Positions 37,668-46,704 of a DNA stretch of 64,000 nucleotides are shown piece by piece; the first letter of the stretch is position 1; the number at the start of each line of letters is the position of its first letter. The position numbers and the translations under genes were made by a program. The notes beneath the pieces are model-generated. The model was given only the letters and a program-made list of their open reading frames with translations, did no database searches and was not told the DNA's origin. Location of the stretch: assembly GCF_016907695.1 (NCBI RefSeq), contig NZ_JAFBCK010000001.1:4328001-4392000 (forward strand), written 5' to 3'. This DNA comes from Actinokineospora baliensis (GTDB lineage: Bacteria > Actinomycetota > Actinomycetes > Mycobacteriales > Pseudonocardiaceae).

Positions 37668-38510
37668 TCACCCCTTGACCGACCCGGCGAGACCGGAGAC
37701 CAGCTTGCGCCGCACCAAAACGAAGAATACGAGGACCGGGATCGTCATCAAGGTGGAGCCCGCCATGATGGCGCCCCAGTCGTTCTGGTCGGGTTTGACG
37801 AACACCTGCAGCGCCAGCGGCAGCGTCTGGTTGTCCTCGGCGGAGATGATGAACGTCTTGGCGAACAGGAAGTCGTTCCAGGCGTGGATGAACGACAGCA
37901 CGCTGGTGGCCACCAGGCCGGGCGCCACCAGCGGGAACAGGATCCGCCAGAGGAACACCGAGCGGCTCGCACCGTCCACTGTGGCCGCTTCCTCGAGCTC
38001 GACGGGCACCGCGGCGACGAACCCGCGCAGCATCCAGATCGCGAACGGCAGGCTGAACGCCAGGTGCACCAGCACCAGCGACCCGAGGTGGTTGAGCCCG
38101 AACGCCGGGACGGATTCGCCGACCGAGCGCATCAGGAAGAACAGCGGAACGGTCAGCGCCTCCACCGGCACCATTTGCACGACCAGCAGCATGACCAACA
38201 TGGTCGTGCGTCCGCGAAAGCGCAGCCGGGTGAGCGCGGCGGCGGCCAGGAATGCCACCAGCATGCTCAACGCCACCACCGCCAGCGCCACGATCACGCT
38301 GTTGAGGAAATAGCGGCCCAGGTTCTGCACGGTCAGCGCCCGCACGAAGCTGTCCAGGCTCGGCCGCAGCGTCCACGGCACCGGGTCCGCGGAGATCACC
38401 TCGTCCTGGGGTTTGACCGCGGTCAGCACCATCCAGAACAGCGGGAAGGCCACCACGCCCGCGACCACCACGGTCACCACCTCGGCGAGACCGCGGCGCG
38501 CCCCGCTCAC
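37668..38510 (-). CDS. Sugar ABC transporter permease, MalG type
   Basis: 280 residues, six membrane segments. The ABC-binding EAA loop is ELEEAATVDGASRSVFLWRILFPLVAPGL. The N-terminal segment VVTVVVAGVVAFPLFWMVLTAVKP is typical for the second permease of carbohydrate importers (CUT1). Its GTG start overlaps the upstream permease stop (GTGA). No ATPase gene is in this operon; actinomycete CUT1 systems usually share the MsiK ATPase encoded elsewhere. Confidence 0.93.
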   Translation of the reverse strand: MSGARRGLAEVVTVVVAGVVAFPLFWMVLTAVKPQDEVISADPVPWTLRPSLDSFVRALTVQNLGRYFLNSVIVALAVVALSMLVAFLAAAALTRLRFRGRTTMLVMLLVVQMVPVEALTVPLFFLMRSVGESVPAFGLNHLGSLVLVHLAFSLPFAIWMLRGFVAAVPVELEEAATVDGASRSVFLWRILFPLVAPGLVATSVLSFIHAWNDFLFAKTFIISAEDNQTLPLALQVFVKPDQNDWGAIMAGSTLMTIPVLVFFVLVRRKLVSGLAGSVKG

Positions 38511-39403
38511 AGCACCTCCCCGGACCGGCGCAGCGCGCGCAGGTAGAACCCGGTGACGGCCAACAGGATCAGCGTCATCACGACCCCGATCGCCGACCCG
38601 AGGCCGTACTCCGATGCCGCGAACGCCTCCTGGTAGGCGTAGACGTTGAGCACCAGGTTGCGCCCGGCGATGCCGCCGCCCCCGGTCATCACGTAGACCT
38701 GGGTGAACACCTTGAAGTCCCAGATGATCGACTGGATGGTGACCACGACCAGCAGCGGCCGCAGCAGCGGCAGCACCACCGAGCGCGCCGTGCGCCACGC
38801 CGAGGCCCCGTCGAGCGCGGCGGCCTCGAGCACTTCCGGTGGGATGGCCCGGATCCCGGCGAACAGGGTGATCATCACGAACGGGAACGAGCACCAGACG
38901 ACCTCGGCGGCGACCAGGCCGAACGCGGTCCACTTGCCGTAGGTCCAGGAGAACCCGTCGAGGCCGAGCAGGCTGTTGACCAACCCGAAGTTCGCGTCGA
39001 ACAGGAACAGCCAGATCGTCGAGCCCGCCACCGCGGGTGTTGCCCACGCGCCCAGCGCCGCCAGGAACAGCGCCCCGCGCGCCCACGGCCGCACCCGGGT
39101 GGCCAGCACCGCCAGCGCGGTGCCGAGGGCCAGCGAGCCGACCACGCACACCGCGGCGAAGCCGACCGTCTGCCCCAGCACCGACCAGAACTTGGCGCTG
39201 CCCAACAGGGTGCCGTAGTTGGCCAGGCCGAGGAACGTCAGCGGCGCGCCGCCGCTGACCTGCTCCTGCCCGTAGTCGTAGAGCGAGATGACCACGAGTT
39301 GGTACACGGGGTAGCCGAGCAGGGCGACGAGCACGAGCAGCGCGGGCGCCAGGTACGCCAGCGCCGCCCGGCCCTGTCCCCGGGTGGCGGGCCCGGCGGT
39401 CAC
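38507..39403 (-). CDS. Sugar ABC transporter permease, MalF type
   Basis: 298 residues with six membrane segments. The EAA loop is PEVLEAAALDGASAWRTARSVVLPLLRPLL. The N-terminus AALAYLAPALLVLVALLGYPVYQLVVISLYDY is typical of MalF-like CUT1 permeases. Its start overlaps the stop of the binding-protein gene by four bases and its stop overlaps the MalG-type start, giving a tightly coupled three-gene operon. Confidence 0.93.
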   Translation of the reverse strand: MTAGPATRGQGRAALAYLAPALLVLVALLGYPVYQLVVISLYDYGQEQVSGGAPLTFLGLANYGTLLGSAKFWSVLGQTVGFAAVCVVGSLALGTALAVLATRVRPWARGALFLAALGAWATPAVAGSTIWLFLFDANFGLVNSLLGLDGFSWTYGKWTAFGLVAAEVVWCSFPFVMITLFAGIRAIPPEVLEAAALDGASAWRTARSVVLPLLRPLLVVVTIQSIIWDFKVFTQVYVMTGGGGIAGRNLVLNVYAYQEAFAASEYGLGSAIGVVMTLILLAVTGFYLRALRRSGEVL

Positions 39404-40680
39404 GACGAGAACGCCGCGTTCATCGCCTCGGCGGCGGTCGTGGTGGCCGCGTCGACGTCCTTGCCCCCGCTGGCGATCTCCTGGAGCATGGTCGGCAGCA
39501 CGGCCTGCGCGTCGATCTTGGCCCAGCTCGGGGTGACCGGGACGAACCGCGTCCCCGCCTCCAGCGTGGTGGTGAACGGCTTGAGGAAGGGGTCGGCATC
39601 GGCGACCGCGCGCTGCACGTCGGCGAAGGTGGGCAGGTTGCCCATCGCGTCGTACATCTTGCGCTGGTACTGCTTGCCCGCCAGCAGTTGGGTGAACTCC
39701 TTGGCCAGCGTGCGGCGCTTGGTGCCCGACAGCACGCCGAGCAGGTTGCCCCCGGCGAACGCGGGCGCGACCGAGCCGGGGCTCTTGCCGGGCAACGGGA
39801 CCACGCCGTACTTGCCCGCCGCGGCGCTCGCGTCCACCGACTTGCGGTTGAAGTCGCCGCCGATGGTCATCGCCGCCTTGCCGCCGCGGAAGTTCTCCAC
39901 GCTGGCGTCGCCGCCGTTGCCCGCGCACTGCGCCGGCGGGCAGATGTCGTCGCGCAGCAGCTCGGTGTACTGGGCGATCCCGGCCCTGGCCTGCGGCGAC
40001 CCGATCGCGGAGGCGTACTTGTCGCCCTCGCGGGTCGCGACGTCGCCGCCGTTGGCCCACACGAACGGCAACGCGCCGTAGACGTACTTGCCGCCGACCG
40101 AGATGCCGATCAGCTCCGGCTTGGCGGCCCGGATCCGGCGCGCCAGCGGGGCGATCTCGTCCAAAGTGGACGGCGGCTGGACGCCGAGCTCGGCGAACAC
40201 GTCGGTGCGGTAGTAGAGCGCGCGGACCCCGACGTACCAGGGCACCCCGTGCACCTTGCCGTCGACCTTCGCGGTGTCGAGCACGGCGGGCAACAGGTCC
40301 TTGCCCTCGGCCCAGCCCTCGACGTCGGCGGTGATGTCGGCGAACCCGCCCGCGGCGACGTAGCCCGCCAGGTCGGTGTTGCCGAACTCGGCGACGTCGG
40401 GCGCGCTGGCCGGGTCGCTGAACGCGGCCTTGAACCGCTCCGCCCGCGAGGACACCTGGATGTACTGCACGTCGACGGTGACCCCGGCGTGCGCGCCCTG
40501 GAACTGCGCGACCGCCTCCGCGACCACCTTCTCCTTGGCCGCGCGGTTGACCTCGTCGAACAGCCACACCCGCAGCTGACCGGTGGTCTCATCGGTTCCC
40601 GACCGCTGCGGACCGGACTGCACCGGGGCGCACCCGGCTGTCGCCACCACCGCCGCCAGGCAGGCTAACCACTTGCGCAT
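39400..40680 (-). CDS. Sugar ABC transporter substrate-binding lipoprotein
   Basis: 426 residues with a lipoprotein signal ending in TAGC (MRKWLACLAAVVATAGC). The mature domain fits cluster B solute-binding proteins: VWLFDEVNRAAKEKVVAEAVAQFQ, APDVAEFGNTDLAGYVAAGG, GVPWYVGVRALYYRTDVFAELG and WAKIDAQAVLPTMLQEI. It delivers an oligosaccharide or glycoside to the MalF/MalG-type pair. First gene of the operon. Confidence 0.94.
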   Translation of the reverse strand: MRKWLACLAAVVATAGCAPVQSGPQRSGTDETTGQLRVWLFDEVNRAAKEKVVAEAVAQFQGAHAGVTVDVQYIQVSSRAERFKAAFSDPASAPDVAEFGNTDLAGYVAAGGFADITADVEGWAEGKDLLPAVLDTAKVDGKVHGVPWYVGVRALYYRTDVFAELGVQPPSTLDEIAPLARRIRAAKPELIGISVGGKYVYGALPFVWANGGDVATREGDKYASAIGSPQARAGIAQYTELLRDDICPPAQCAGNGGDASVENFRGGKAAMTIGGDFNRKSVDASAAAGKYGVVPLPGKSPGSVAPAFAGGNLLGVLSGTKRRTLAKEFTQLLAGKQYQRKMYDAMGNLPTFADVQRAVADADPFLKPFTTTLEAGTRFVPVTPSWAKIDAQAVLPTMLQEIASGGKDVDAATTTAAEAMNAAFSS

Positions 40681-41012
40681 CTCTCGACCCCGTCCCCGAG
40701 TGTTGCACTAGGCGCAACTCGTGTTTCATGGAGAGCAACGTGTCGGCGATGGTAGGGGGGTGGCCTGGGCATGGCAAGGTCTGAACCAATTAGGCCGGGT
40801 CCCGGTTTCCCGTCGACCACGGCCCGGCGCGGGCGTGGCACCATGGACGGCGGCCGAGTCGGCGACCCCGACGGCCACCCCTCGGCCCGGCGCGCGGGCG
40901 ATCCGCCGCACCCGGCCCCTTCGACCCCGCAACCCCTGGCCGCGGACACCCCGCGCCGCGGCCGTTCTCGCGCGGGGGCACGCGCAGATCCCCACCATGA
41001 AGGAGGCCGCGC
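40681..41012. other. Divergent promoter region of the sugar importer
   Basis: 332 bases between two divergent genes. It contains a LacI-like palindrome at 40702-40718 and a strong ribosome binding site (AAGGAGG near 40998) for the plus-strand gene. No gene was recognised. Confidence 0.5.
40702..40718. promoter_or_regulatory. Candidate LacI-type operator upstream of the sugar importer
   Basis: GTTGC (40702-40706) and GCAAC (40714-40718) flank a 7-base centre about 22 bases upstream of the binding-protein start codon. Sugar-importer operons are commonly repressed by LacI proteins at such sites; no lacI-type gene is in the window. Confidence 0.4.
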
Positions 41013-41432
41013 ATGCTCGCGGTGAGCACCTACAGCCAGGACTACCTCGACGCCTGCCGCGCCCGCGTCGCCGACCACATCGAGGTGTACCGGGCGATGG
41101 TGGGCACCGGCGACGGGGCCGACTTCACCGCGGCGGTGGCGGCCTTCGAACCGGTCTTCTTCAACAACCTGGTGCTGGTGCTGGAGACGTCGTTCGTCCA
41201 CCGCTTGCGCGGCAAGGAGAACAAGGACGGCAACCCGCTCAACGAGGTCCGCATGCTCAGCGGCTCACTGCTGACCAACGACGGGGTGCTGCGCGTCGAC
41301 GAGGGGATCGCGTGGGACCCGGCGCGGTCGGTGCTCGGCTACGCCGCGGGCGAGCGGATCCGGGTCCGCGAGCGGGGGTTCTTGGCGCTGGCCGAGGCGT
41401 TCTTCGCCGACTTGGCCGCGAAGTACCTCTAG
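41013..41432 (+). CDS. Small conserved-looking hypothetical protein
   Basis: 139 residues with an acidic composition, no signal peptide or membrane segment. Hydrophobic helices VFFNNLVLVLETSFVHRLRG and ERGFLALAEAFFADLAAKYL suggest a compact helical fold. The ATG has AAGGAGG seven bases upstream. I do not recognise the family. It shares the CTAG stop with the convergent MHYT gene. Confidence 0.7.
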   Translation: MLAVSTYSQDYLDACRARVADHIEVYRAMVGTGDGADFTAAVAAFEPVFFNNLVLVLETSFVHRLRGKENKDGNPLNEVRMLSGSLLTNDGVLRVDEGIAWDPARSVLGYAAGERIRVRERGFLALAEAFFADLAAKYL

Positions 41433-42232
41433 TTCTTGTCGGCGCGCTCGCCGAGGAGCTTGCGCAGCTGCTGCTCGGCCCAGAGGTCTTCCTCGATCTC
41501 CTTCTCCGTGGAGCCGATGCCGACCGCGAGCAGCGACAGCGCGGTCAGCACGCCCAGGACCATCGCCAGCGGACCGAAGAACGCGGCGGCGTCGACCCCG
41601 GTGATGGCGCCGGGTCGCTCCGAGAGGGTGCTGACGATCATCGCCGCCATGCCGGTGTAGTGCATGCCGTTGACCGCGATGCCCATGATCAGCGCGGCCG
41701 CCGCGGTCGCGGCGATGCCTCGCACGTTGAGCGTCGCCCACAGCGCGGCGGTCGCGGCGACGACCGCGATCACCACCGACAGGACCACGACGGCGATGTT
41801 GTAGTCCACCGTCGCGCCCATGCGCATCGCCGAGATGCCCAGGTAGTGCATCGACGCGACACCGATCCCGGTGATGGCGCCCGCGCCGATCAACCGGCCC
41901 CAACTCGCCTTGCCGTGCACCACCGCGGTCAGGCCGATGGCCACGATGCCGACCGCGACCAGCAGGCTGAGGATGGTGCGCGGCAGGTCGTAGCGGATCT
42001 CGGTGCCGTCGACGGCGAACCCGGTCATCGCCACGAAGTGCATCACCCAGATGCCGGTGCCGCCGATGGACAACGCGCCCAGCGTCAGCCAGCCCCGCCG
42101 CGACCAGCCGCTGTGCGCGCGGGCGCGCTGCATGCTCATCAGACCGAGCGCGCAGCCCAGGCAGGACATGAGGTACGACAACGCCGGGGTCACCGCTCCC
42201 GCCGAGAAGTGGTGCACGTGGTCCATGGTCAT
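41429..42232 (-). CDS. MHYT-domain membrane sensor protein
   Basis: 267 residues with seven hydrophobic segments and three MHYT signatures: WVMHFVAMTGF, ASMHYLGISAM and GMHYTGMAAM. MHYT domains are thought to bind copper and sense O2, CO or NO at the membrane. There is no attached GGDEF/EAL domain here; the short C-terminal tail (STEKEIEEDLWAEQQLRKLL) is charged. ATG 42232 (MTMDHVHHFSAG) was chosen; an upstream in-frame start at 42277 exists. Confidence 0.9.
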   Translation of the reverse strand: MTMDHVHHFSAGAVTPALSYLMSCLGCALGLMSMQRARAHSGWSRRGWLTLGALSIGGTGIWVMHFVAMTGFAVDGTEIRYDLPRTILSLLVAVGIVAIGLTAVVHGKASWGRLIGAGAITGIGVASMHYLGISAMRMGATVDYNIAVVVLSVVIAVVAATAALWATLNVRGIAATAAAALIMGIAVNGMHYTGMAAMIVSTLSERPGAITGVDAAAFFGPLAMVLGVLTALSLLAVGIGSTEKEIEEDLWAEQQLRKLLGERADKN

Positions 42233-42406
42233 CCGTTCGACGGTCGAGACAGCCTCCGGCGAGGAGACCACGCGCACCCGCGCCGAACCAATTCCTCAGC
42301 GTGAGAGATGACTCATAATCACTGTTTCTTGTGGACGGAGTTGACCAGGGGTTATAGCGATTTCCGCGCGGGTGTCGCGGCCGCGTCGCTACGGTCGGTG
42401 ACCGGT

Positions 42407-43597
42407 TCACGGTGACCCGAGGGCTTCGGTCGGGGAGAGTCTCGCCGCGCGGACCGCCGGGTACAACCCGGCGACCGCGCCGATCACCAGGGTCGCCGCC
42501 ACACCGCCCGCGCTGGCCCACACCGGGACCAGCGCCGCCCAGGACCGGGTGGACGCGTAGAGCGTGGTCGCCACGACCCCCAGCAGCACCCCGCCGACCC
42601 CGCCGAGCGCCGACAACAGCAGCGACTCGGTCAGGAACTGCGCCCGGATCTGACCCCGGGTCGCGCCCAACGCCCGGCGCAACCCGATCTCCGCGCGCCG
42701 CTCCAACACCGAGATCACCATCGTGTTCGCCACCCCCACGCCGCCGACCAGCAGCGCCACCGCGCCCAAGCCGAGCAGCAACCCGGTGAACGCCTTCGAC
42801 GTGGCCCGGCGCGCCGCCAGCGCGTCGGAGGGGCGGGAGACCTTGACCTCGCTGGGCGCCGCCGGGTTCGCGGTCGCGGCGAGAACGGCCCGCACCGCCT
42901 CCACCGCCGAATCCGCCGTGCGCGTGTAGACCGTGGTCGGGTTCCCGTCGAACTTGAGGTACGTCCGCGCGGCGGTCCACCCGACGAGCACCGACGAGTC
43001 CAACTCCGGCGCCAACGCGACCGCGTCGAGCACCCCCACGACGGTGAACCACATCGACCCGACGTAGACCTGCCCGCCCGCCGCGGTGATCCCCAACCGC
43101 CGCGCCGCCGCGGACCCCAGCACGGCCGCCGGGTACCGCTCGGTCGCCGCGTTGAGCCACGCCCCGGCGGCCAGCTCGGCGCCCACCGCCGCCGGGAGGT
43201 CCAGGTGCGCCGCCTGGACCGAGATCCCACCGGTCTGCGCCTCGGGGATCCGGTCGGTCCGGTAGGCGTGGGTGTCGGGCACCTTGCCGGTGGCCGCCAC
43301 CCGCCGCACCGGCCCGATCCGGCCGACCATCGCCACCGACTCGGGCGGCAGCGAGGCGGTGCCGCCGAGGAGGGTGGAACCGGGGGAGACGGTGAGCAGG
43401 TTCGTCCCCAACGCCGCCAACTGCCGATCCACCTCCGCCTGACTCGACGCCGAGATCCCCACCACCGCGGTCATCGCCGCGATCCCGATCGCGATCCCCA
43501 ACGCCGACAAGAACACCCGCAACGGGCGCGTCCTGAGTCCCGCGCTGCCGACCTGCAAGACGTCCCTGGGCCTGAGCCGTGCCGGAGTGAGCCTCAC
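42407..43597 (-). CDS. MacB/FtsX-type ABC transporter permease
   Basis: 396 residues. The N-terminal segment RTRPLRVFLSALGIAIGIAAMTAVVGISAS, a large periplasmic MacB-PCD-like domain, and three C-terminal membrane segments (GLLLGLGAVALLVGGVGVANTMVISVLERRAEIGLRRALGATRGQI...) define the family. It works with the ATPase at 44320-44979 and the adaptor at 44976-46025 in export. Unlike the other members of this operon it is separated from the ATPase gene by about 720 bases of degenerate repeats; its GTG start (43597) overlaps the stop of the last repeat ORF. Confidence 0.93.
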   Translation of the reverse strand: MRLTPARLRPRDVLQVGSAGLRTRPLRVFLSALGIAIGIAAMTAVVGISASSQAEVDRQLAALGTNLLTVSPGSTLLGGTASLPPESVAMVGRIGPVRRVAATGKVPDTHAYRTDRIPEAQTGGISVQAAHLDLPAAVGAELAAGAWLNAATERYPAAVLGSAAARRLGITAAGGQVYVGSMWFTVVGVLDAVALAPELDSSVLVGWTAARTYLKFDGNPTTVYTRTADSAVEAVRAVLAATANPAAPSEVKVSRPSDALAARRATSKAFTGLLLGLGAVALLVGGVGVANTMVISVLERRAEIGLRRALGATRGQIRAQFLTESLLLSALGGVGGVLLGVVATTLYASTRSWAALVPVWASAGGVAATLVIGAVAGLYPAVRAARLSPTEALGSP

Positions 43598-43773
43598 TTC
43601 AGGCCACCTCCCCGTCGCGTGGTGTTCTGGCGCCGGAGTGCCGCTTCCCGGTTGTGGGTGGTGGCCGGGGCCGTCGCGCCCGCTGTGGTCAGGGCGCTCA
43701 GGTGCGCCACCGCTCTCGCGCTGCCGACCCGCGAGACGTCCCTGGGCCTGAGCCGTGCCGGAGTGAGCCTCAC
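43594..43773 (-). other. 59-codon chimeric repeat ORF 1
   Basis: The ORF starts with the permease N-terminus (MRLTPARLRPRDV), continues into sequence matching the ATPase C-terminus (AHLSALTTAGAT against [12 protein letters not shown]) and ends RRGGGLK, where the frame slips relative to the ATPase. Its stop overlaps the real permease start by GTGA, so it could couple translation. It may be translated or may be a relic. Confidence 0.5.
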
Positions 43774-43949
43774 TTCAGGCCACCTCCCCGTCGTGCGGTG
43801 TTCTGGCGCCGGAGTGCCGCTTCCCGGTTGTGGGTGGTGGCCGGGGTCGTCGCGCCTGCTGTGGTCAAGGCGCTCAGGTGCGCCACCGCTCTCGCGCTGC
43901 CGACCCGCGAGACGTCGCTGGGCCTGAGCTGCTTTGGTGCAGGTCTCAC
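43770..43949 (-). other. 59-codon chimeric repeat ORF 2
   Basis: Same structure and length as the neighbouring repeat ORF (MRPAPKQLRPSDVSRVG...RRGGGLK), differing at about seven residues, mostly in the first eleven. Its stop overlaps the start of repeat ORF 1 by GTGA. Upstream copies (43950-44319) are further decayed and do not keep the 59-codon frame. Confidence 0.5.
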
Positions 43950-44319
43950 TTCAGGCCACCTCTCCGTCGCGTGGCGTGTTCTGGCGTGAGTCCCACCTCA
44001 GACCACCTCCCCGTCGTGCAACGTGATCTGGCGCGGCAGTGCCGCCGCGACTCCCGGTCGTGGGTGATGACCGGGACCGTTGCGCCCGCCGCGTTCAGCA
44101 CGTTCAGGCGCGCCGTGGCCTCCGCGTTGCCGACCCGCGAGGTGCCGATTGGCCTGAGCCGTGGTGGCGTGGGGTCCCATCTCAGACCGCTTCTCCGTCG
44201 TGCAGCGTGGTCTGGGGTGGTAGCGCCGCCGCGGCCTCCCGCTCAGGCGCGCCCTTGCCCCCGCGTTCCCGACCTGCGAGGTGTCGCTTGGCCTGAGCCG
44301 TGCCGGAGTGGATCCCACC

Positions 44320-44979
44320 TCAGACCACCTCCCCGTCGCGGAGTGTGATCTGGCGCGGTAGTGCTGCCGCGACGTCCCGGTCGTGGGTGATGATCAGGAC
44401 CGTTGCGCCCGCCGCGTTCAGCGCGCTCAGGAGCGCCATCACCCCCGTGCCCGCCGCCGAGTCGAGGTTTCCTGTTGGTTCGTCGGCGAGCAGTAAGGCG
44501 GGGGAGCCGACCACCGCGCGGGCGATCGCGACCCGTTGCCGCTCCCCGCCCGACAACTCGTTCGGCACGTGCGTCACCCGATCGGCCAGACCGACCTCGC
44601 TCAGCGCCTCTTCTGCCCGCCGCAGTCGCTCCCGTCGTGCGATGCCCGCGTAGAGCAGCCCGTCGGCTACGTTCTCCAGGGCCGAAAGCCCTGGTGTCAG
44701 GTGGAACTGCTGGAACACGAACCCGATCCGCCGGGCGCGCAACGCCGAGAGCGCGCGGTCGCTCAGCGCGGCCACGTCGTGCCCGTCCACCCGGACGACA
44801 CCGGTCGAGGGCCGGTCGAGGGTGCCGATCAGGTGCAGCATGGTCGACTTGCCCGACCCGGACGGACCCACGATCGCCGCCAACTCCCCGTGCGCGACCG
44901 ACAGCGACACCCCGCGCACCGCTGTCACCCCGCCCGGGTACACCTTGCTGACGTCTTCCAGTTCGACCACCGCGCTCAC
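44320..44979 (-). CDS. MacB-type ABC transporter ATPase
   Basis: 219 residues: Walker [11 protein letters not shown]-loop [14 protein letters not shown], signature LSGGERQR, Walker [15 protein letters not shown], and switch His in IITHDRD. It is of the LolD/MacB exporter class. Its start overlaps the adaptor stop by four bases. It should form an efflux pump with the adaptor and the permease downstream of the repeat array. Confidence 0.94.
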   Translation of the reverse strand: MSAVVELEDVSKVYPGGVTAVRGVSLSVAHGELAAIVGPSGSGKSTMLHLIGTLDRPSTGVVRVDGHDVAALSDRALSALRARRIGFVFQQFHLTPGLSALENVADGLLYAGIARRERLRRAEEALSEVGLADRVTHVPNELSGGERQRVAIARAVVGSPALLLADEPTGNLDSAAGTGVMALLSALNAAGATVLIITHDRDVAAALPRQITLRDGEVV

Positions 44980-46025
44980 GCGGGAACCCCCACTACCTGA
45001 CCCTCGACCACGCCGGTCACCTCGACGCGGCCCGAGGCGAACAACCCGGTCTCCACCGCCACCACCCGACGTGACCCGCCCTCGACCACCTCGACCCCGT
45101 ACCCGCCTTCGGCCAACGCCAGCAGCGCGCCCACCGGCACGGTCACCACGTTCTCCCGCCTGGACGAGACGAACCCGACCTTCACCGACGCCTGGTCGAG
45201 GCCTGCGAGGGCCGCCTCGTCGTCGGGGGTGACCGTGACCCGCAGCCGCGTCGACGGCTCCGCGTCGGGGCCGCTGCCCTCGTCGACCACGGTGGCGGTC
45301 GAGGTCACCTTCCCCTGCACCGACTTCCCGCCCGGTAGCCCCACCGCGACCGCGGCGCCCTTCGCGGCGATCGTCTGGTCCGCCAGGTCCAGGTCCACCG
45401 TCACCACCCGCGCCGAACCCGTGTACTCCAACAACTCCCCACCCGGTCGTACCTCGTCGCCTACGTTCGCCTTGGCCTTGTCGACCCTCACCGCGCCCGG
45501 CGCGTAGTGCACCCGCCCCAGGTCGACGACCCCTGTCTCGGTGAGGCCCAGTGCCTTCTGCCACTTCTTCACGGCGGTGGTCGTCGCCGAGGAGAACTTG
45601 TTGTCGACCGTGAATCCCTTGTAGCCCAACGCTGCCAGGTTCTCCTCGAACTGCTTGACGTCCGCGCCCTCCATGTCGACCCCAAGCGTCCTGTACGCGG
45701 GGAGGGAGCCGTAGAGCAGCACAACGGGGGTGTTGTCCACCTGGCACAGTGTCTGTCCACGTTGGACAACACTGCCTATCGTGGGCACACTCGTCAGTGT
45801 TCCTTGCAGTCGAACGGAAACGGCTGTCTTGTCGCCGTAACCGAGTGACCCGTTCTCCTCGCGCGTGTCCACCAGCGTCTGCCGGGTCACCTTCGCCGTG
45901 GCCGACGGTGCGGGCTGCGGGCTCTCCTCGGGCGCGGCACCGGATCCGAACCCGGTCGCGGCCACCACGGCACCCCCGACCGCGAGCACCACCGTCGCCC
46001 CGACGGCGATCCTGCCCCGGCTCAC
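44976..46025 (-). CDS. Peptidoglycan-binding/HlyD-type adaptor of the exporter
   Basis: 349 residues. One N-terminal membrane segment ([22 protein letters not shown]), then a barrel/lipoyl-like part ([36 protein letters not shown]), a peptidoglycan-binding domain ([19 protein letters not shown]...[18 protein letters not shown]) and a second barrel half. This layout is common for adaptors of MacB-type exporters in actinomycetes. Start overlaps the lipoprotein stop (GTGA). Confidence 0.9.
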   Translation of the reverse strand: MSRGRIAVGATVVLAVGGAVVAATGFGSGAAPEESPQPAPSATAKVTRQTLVDTREENGSLGYGDKTAVSVRLQGTLTSVPTIGSVVQRGQTLCQVDNTPVVLLYGSLPAYRTLGVDMEGADVKQFEENLAALGYKGFTVDNKFSSATTTAVKKWQKALGLTETGVVDLGRVHYAPGAVRVDKAKANVGDEVRPGGELLEYTGSARVVTVDLDLADQTIAAKGAAVAVGLPGGKSVQGKVTSTATVVDEGSGPDAEPSTRLRVTVTPDDEAALAGLDQASVKVGFVSSRRENVVTVPVGALLALAEGGYGVEVVEGGSRRVVAVETGLFASGRVEVTGVVEGQVVGVPA

Positions 46026-46582
46026 CCCTCGCTCCTGGTCTCCTGCCGCGGCCCCGCGCCGTCGGCGGGCTTGGGCAGGAACTGGTCGCATTTCTGCTGG
46101 GCGGCCTTGAACTCCGGGCTTTCGGGGTTGATCCCGCCGTCCTTGCGCGCCTCGATGCGGATGCCGCCGTTCTCGTCGGGATCGGGGAACTCGGAGACCC
46201 CGTTCTCCCGCATGCATTGCGCCATCTTGCGGGCCTGCTCGACCATCCCCGGGTCCGCCTTTCCCGGCTCGCCGCCGTTGGGCAGGTGCGCGCGGCAGGT
46301 CGCGTTGGCCTCGTCCACCTTCCCCTTGTCCATGCCCTCCGGCACCCGCACCTGGATCCCGCCCTGCCCGCCCGGCTCCGGATCGGGCACATCGATCCCG
46401 TGCTCGCGCATGCACTGGGCGAACGCCAGCACCCGTTCCTCGTCCGACCGGGTGTCGGCCGGTTCCGCCGCCGTGCTCCCGGACCCGTCCGCCGAGGCCA
46501 CCTTGTCCACCCCGGCGTCACCACCCGACCCGCAGCCCGCCAACCCGATGGAGAGCAGGGCGATCACCACCAGCACCCGCAT
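46022..46582 (-). CDS. Lipoprotein heading the exporter operon
   Basis: 186 residues with a lipobox (LLSIGLAGC). The mature protein has two related repeats: [17 protein letters not shown]...[10 protein letters not shown] and [26 protein letters not shown], each followed by a further cysteine, suggesting disulfide-closed modules. No enzyme motif. Position and coupling (GTGA with the adaptor) suggest it senses or presents the exporter substrate at the outer face of the membrane. Confidence 0.85.
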   Translation of the reverse strand: MRVLVVIALLSIGLAGCGSGGDAGVDKVASADGSGSTAAEPADTRSDEERVLAFAQCMREHGIDVPDPEPGGQGGIQVRVPEGMDKGKVDEANATCRAHLPNGGEPGKADPGMVEQARKMAQCMRENGVSEFPDPDENGGIRIEARKDGGINPESPEFKAAQQKCDQFLPKPADGAGPRQETRSEG

Positions 46583-46704
46583 GACGTTCCCTCCCGCGCC
46601 GGGGCCGTCCCGACGCGGGTCGAAGTAGAGCGGTCCGCCCGTTTCCCGGCCGTCGACCGAAACGTTGACGCCGAGGAAACGGGGGGAGCGGTCACCATGG
46701 GCGG

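Larger units (their letters stand above)
43544..44319 (-). repeat. Degenerate tandem array of the ATPase-3'/permease-5' junction
   Basis: Copies of the permease 5' end (CTGCCGACC(C/T)GCGAGACG-like, then the RLRPARLT codons) recur at 43544 (real), 43721, 43897, 44127 and 44266. Between them lie copies of the last ~40 codons of the ATPase (real end at 44320). The unit is 177 bases for the two units next to the permease, which differ at only a few positions, and 139-230 bases for the older ones. The array therefore grew by tandem duplication of the gene junction, most recently on the permease side. Confidence 0.85.

Noticed and set aside
43998..44318. 106-codon minus-strand frame in the junction array
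   Set aside because: It is an accidental fusion of decayed units, out of frame with the ATPase over most of its length, and differs from the two clean 59-codon units.
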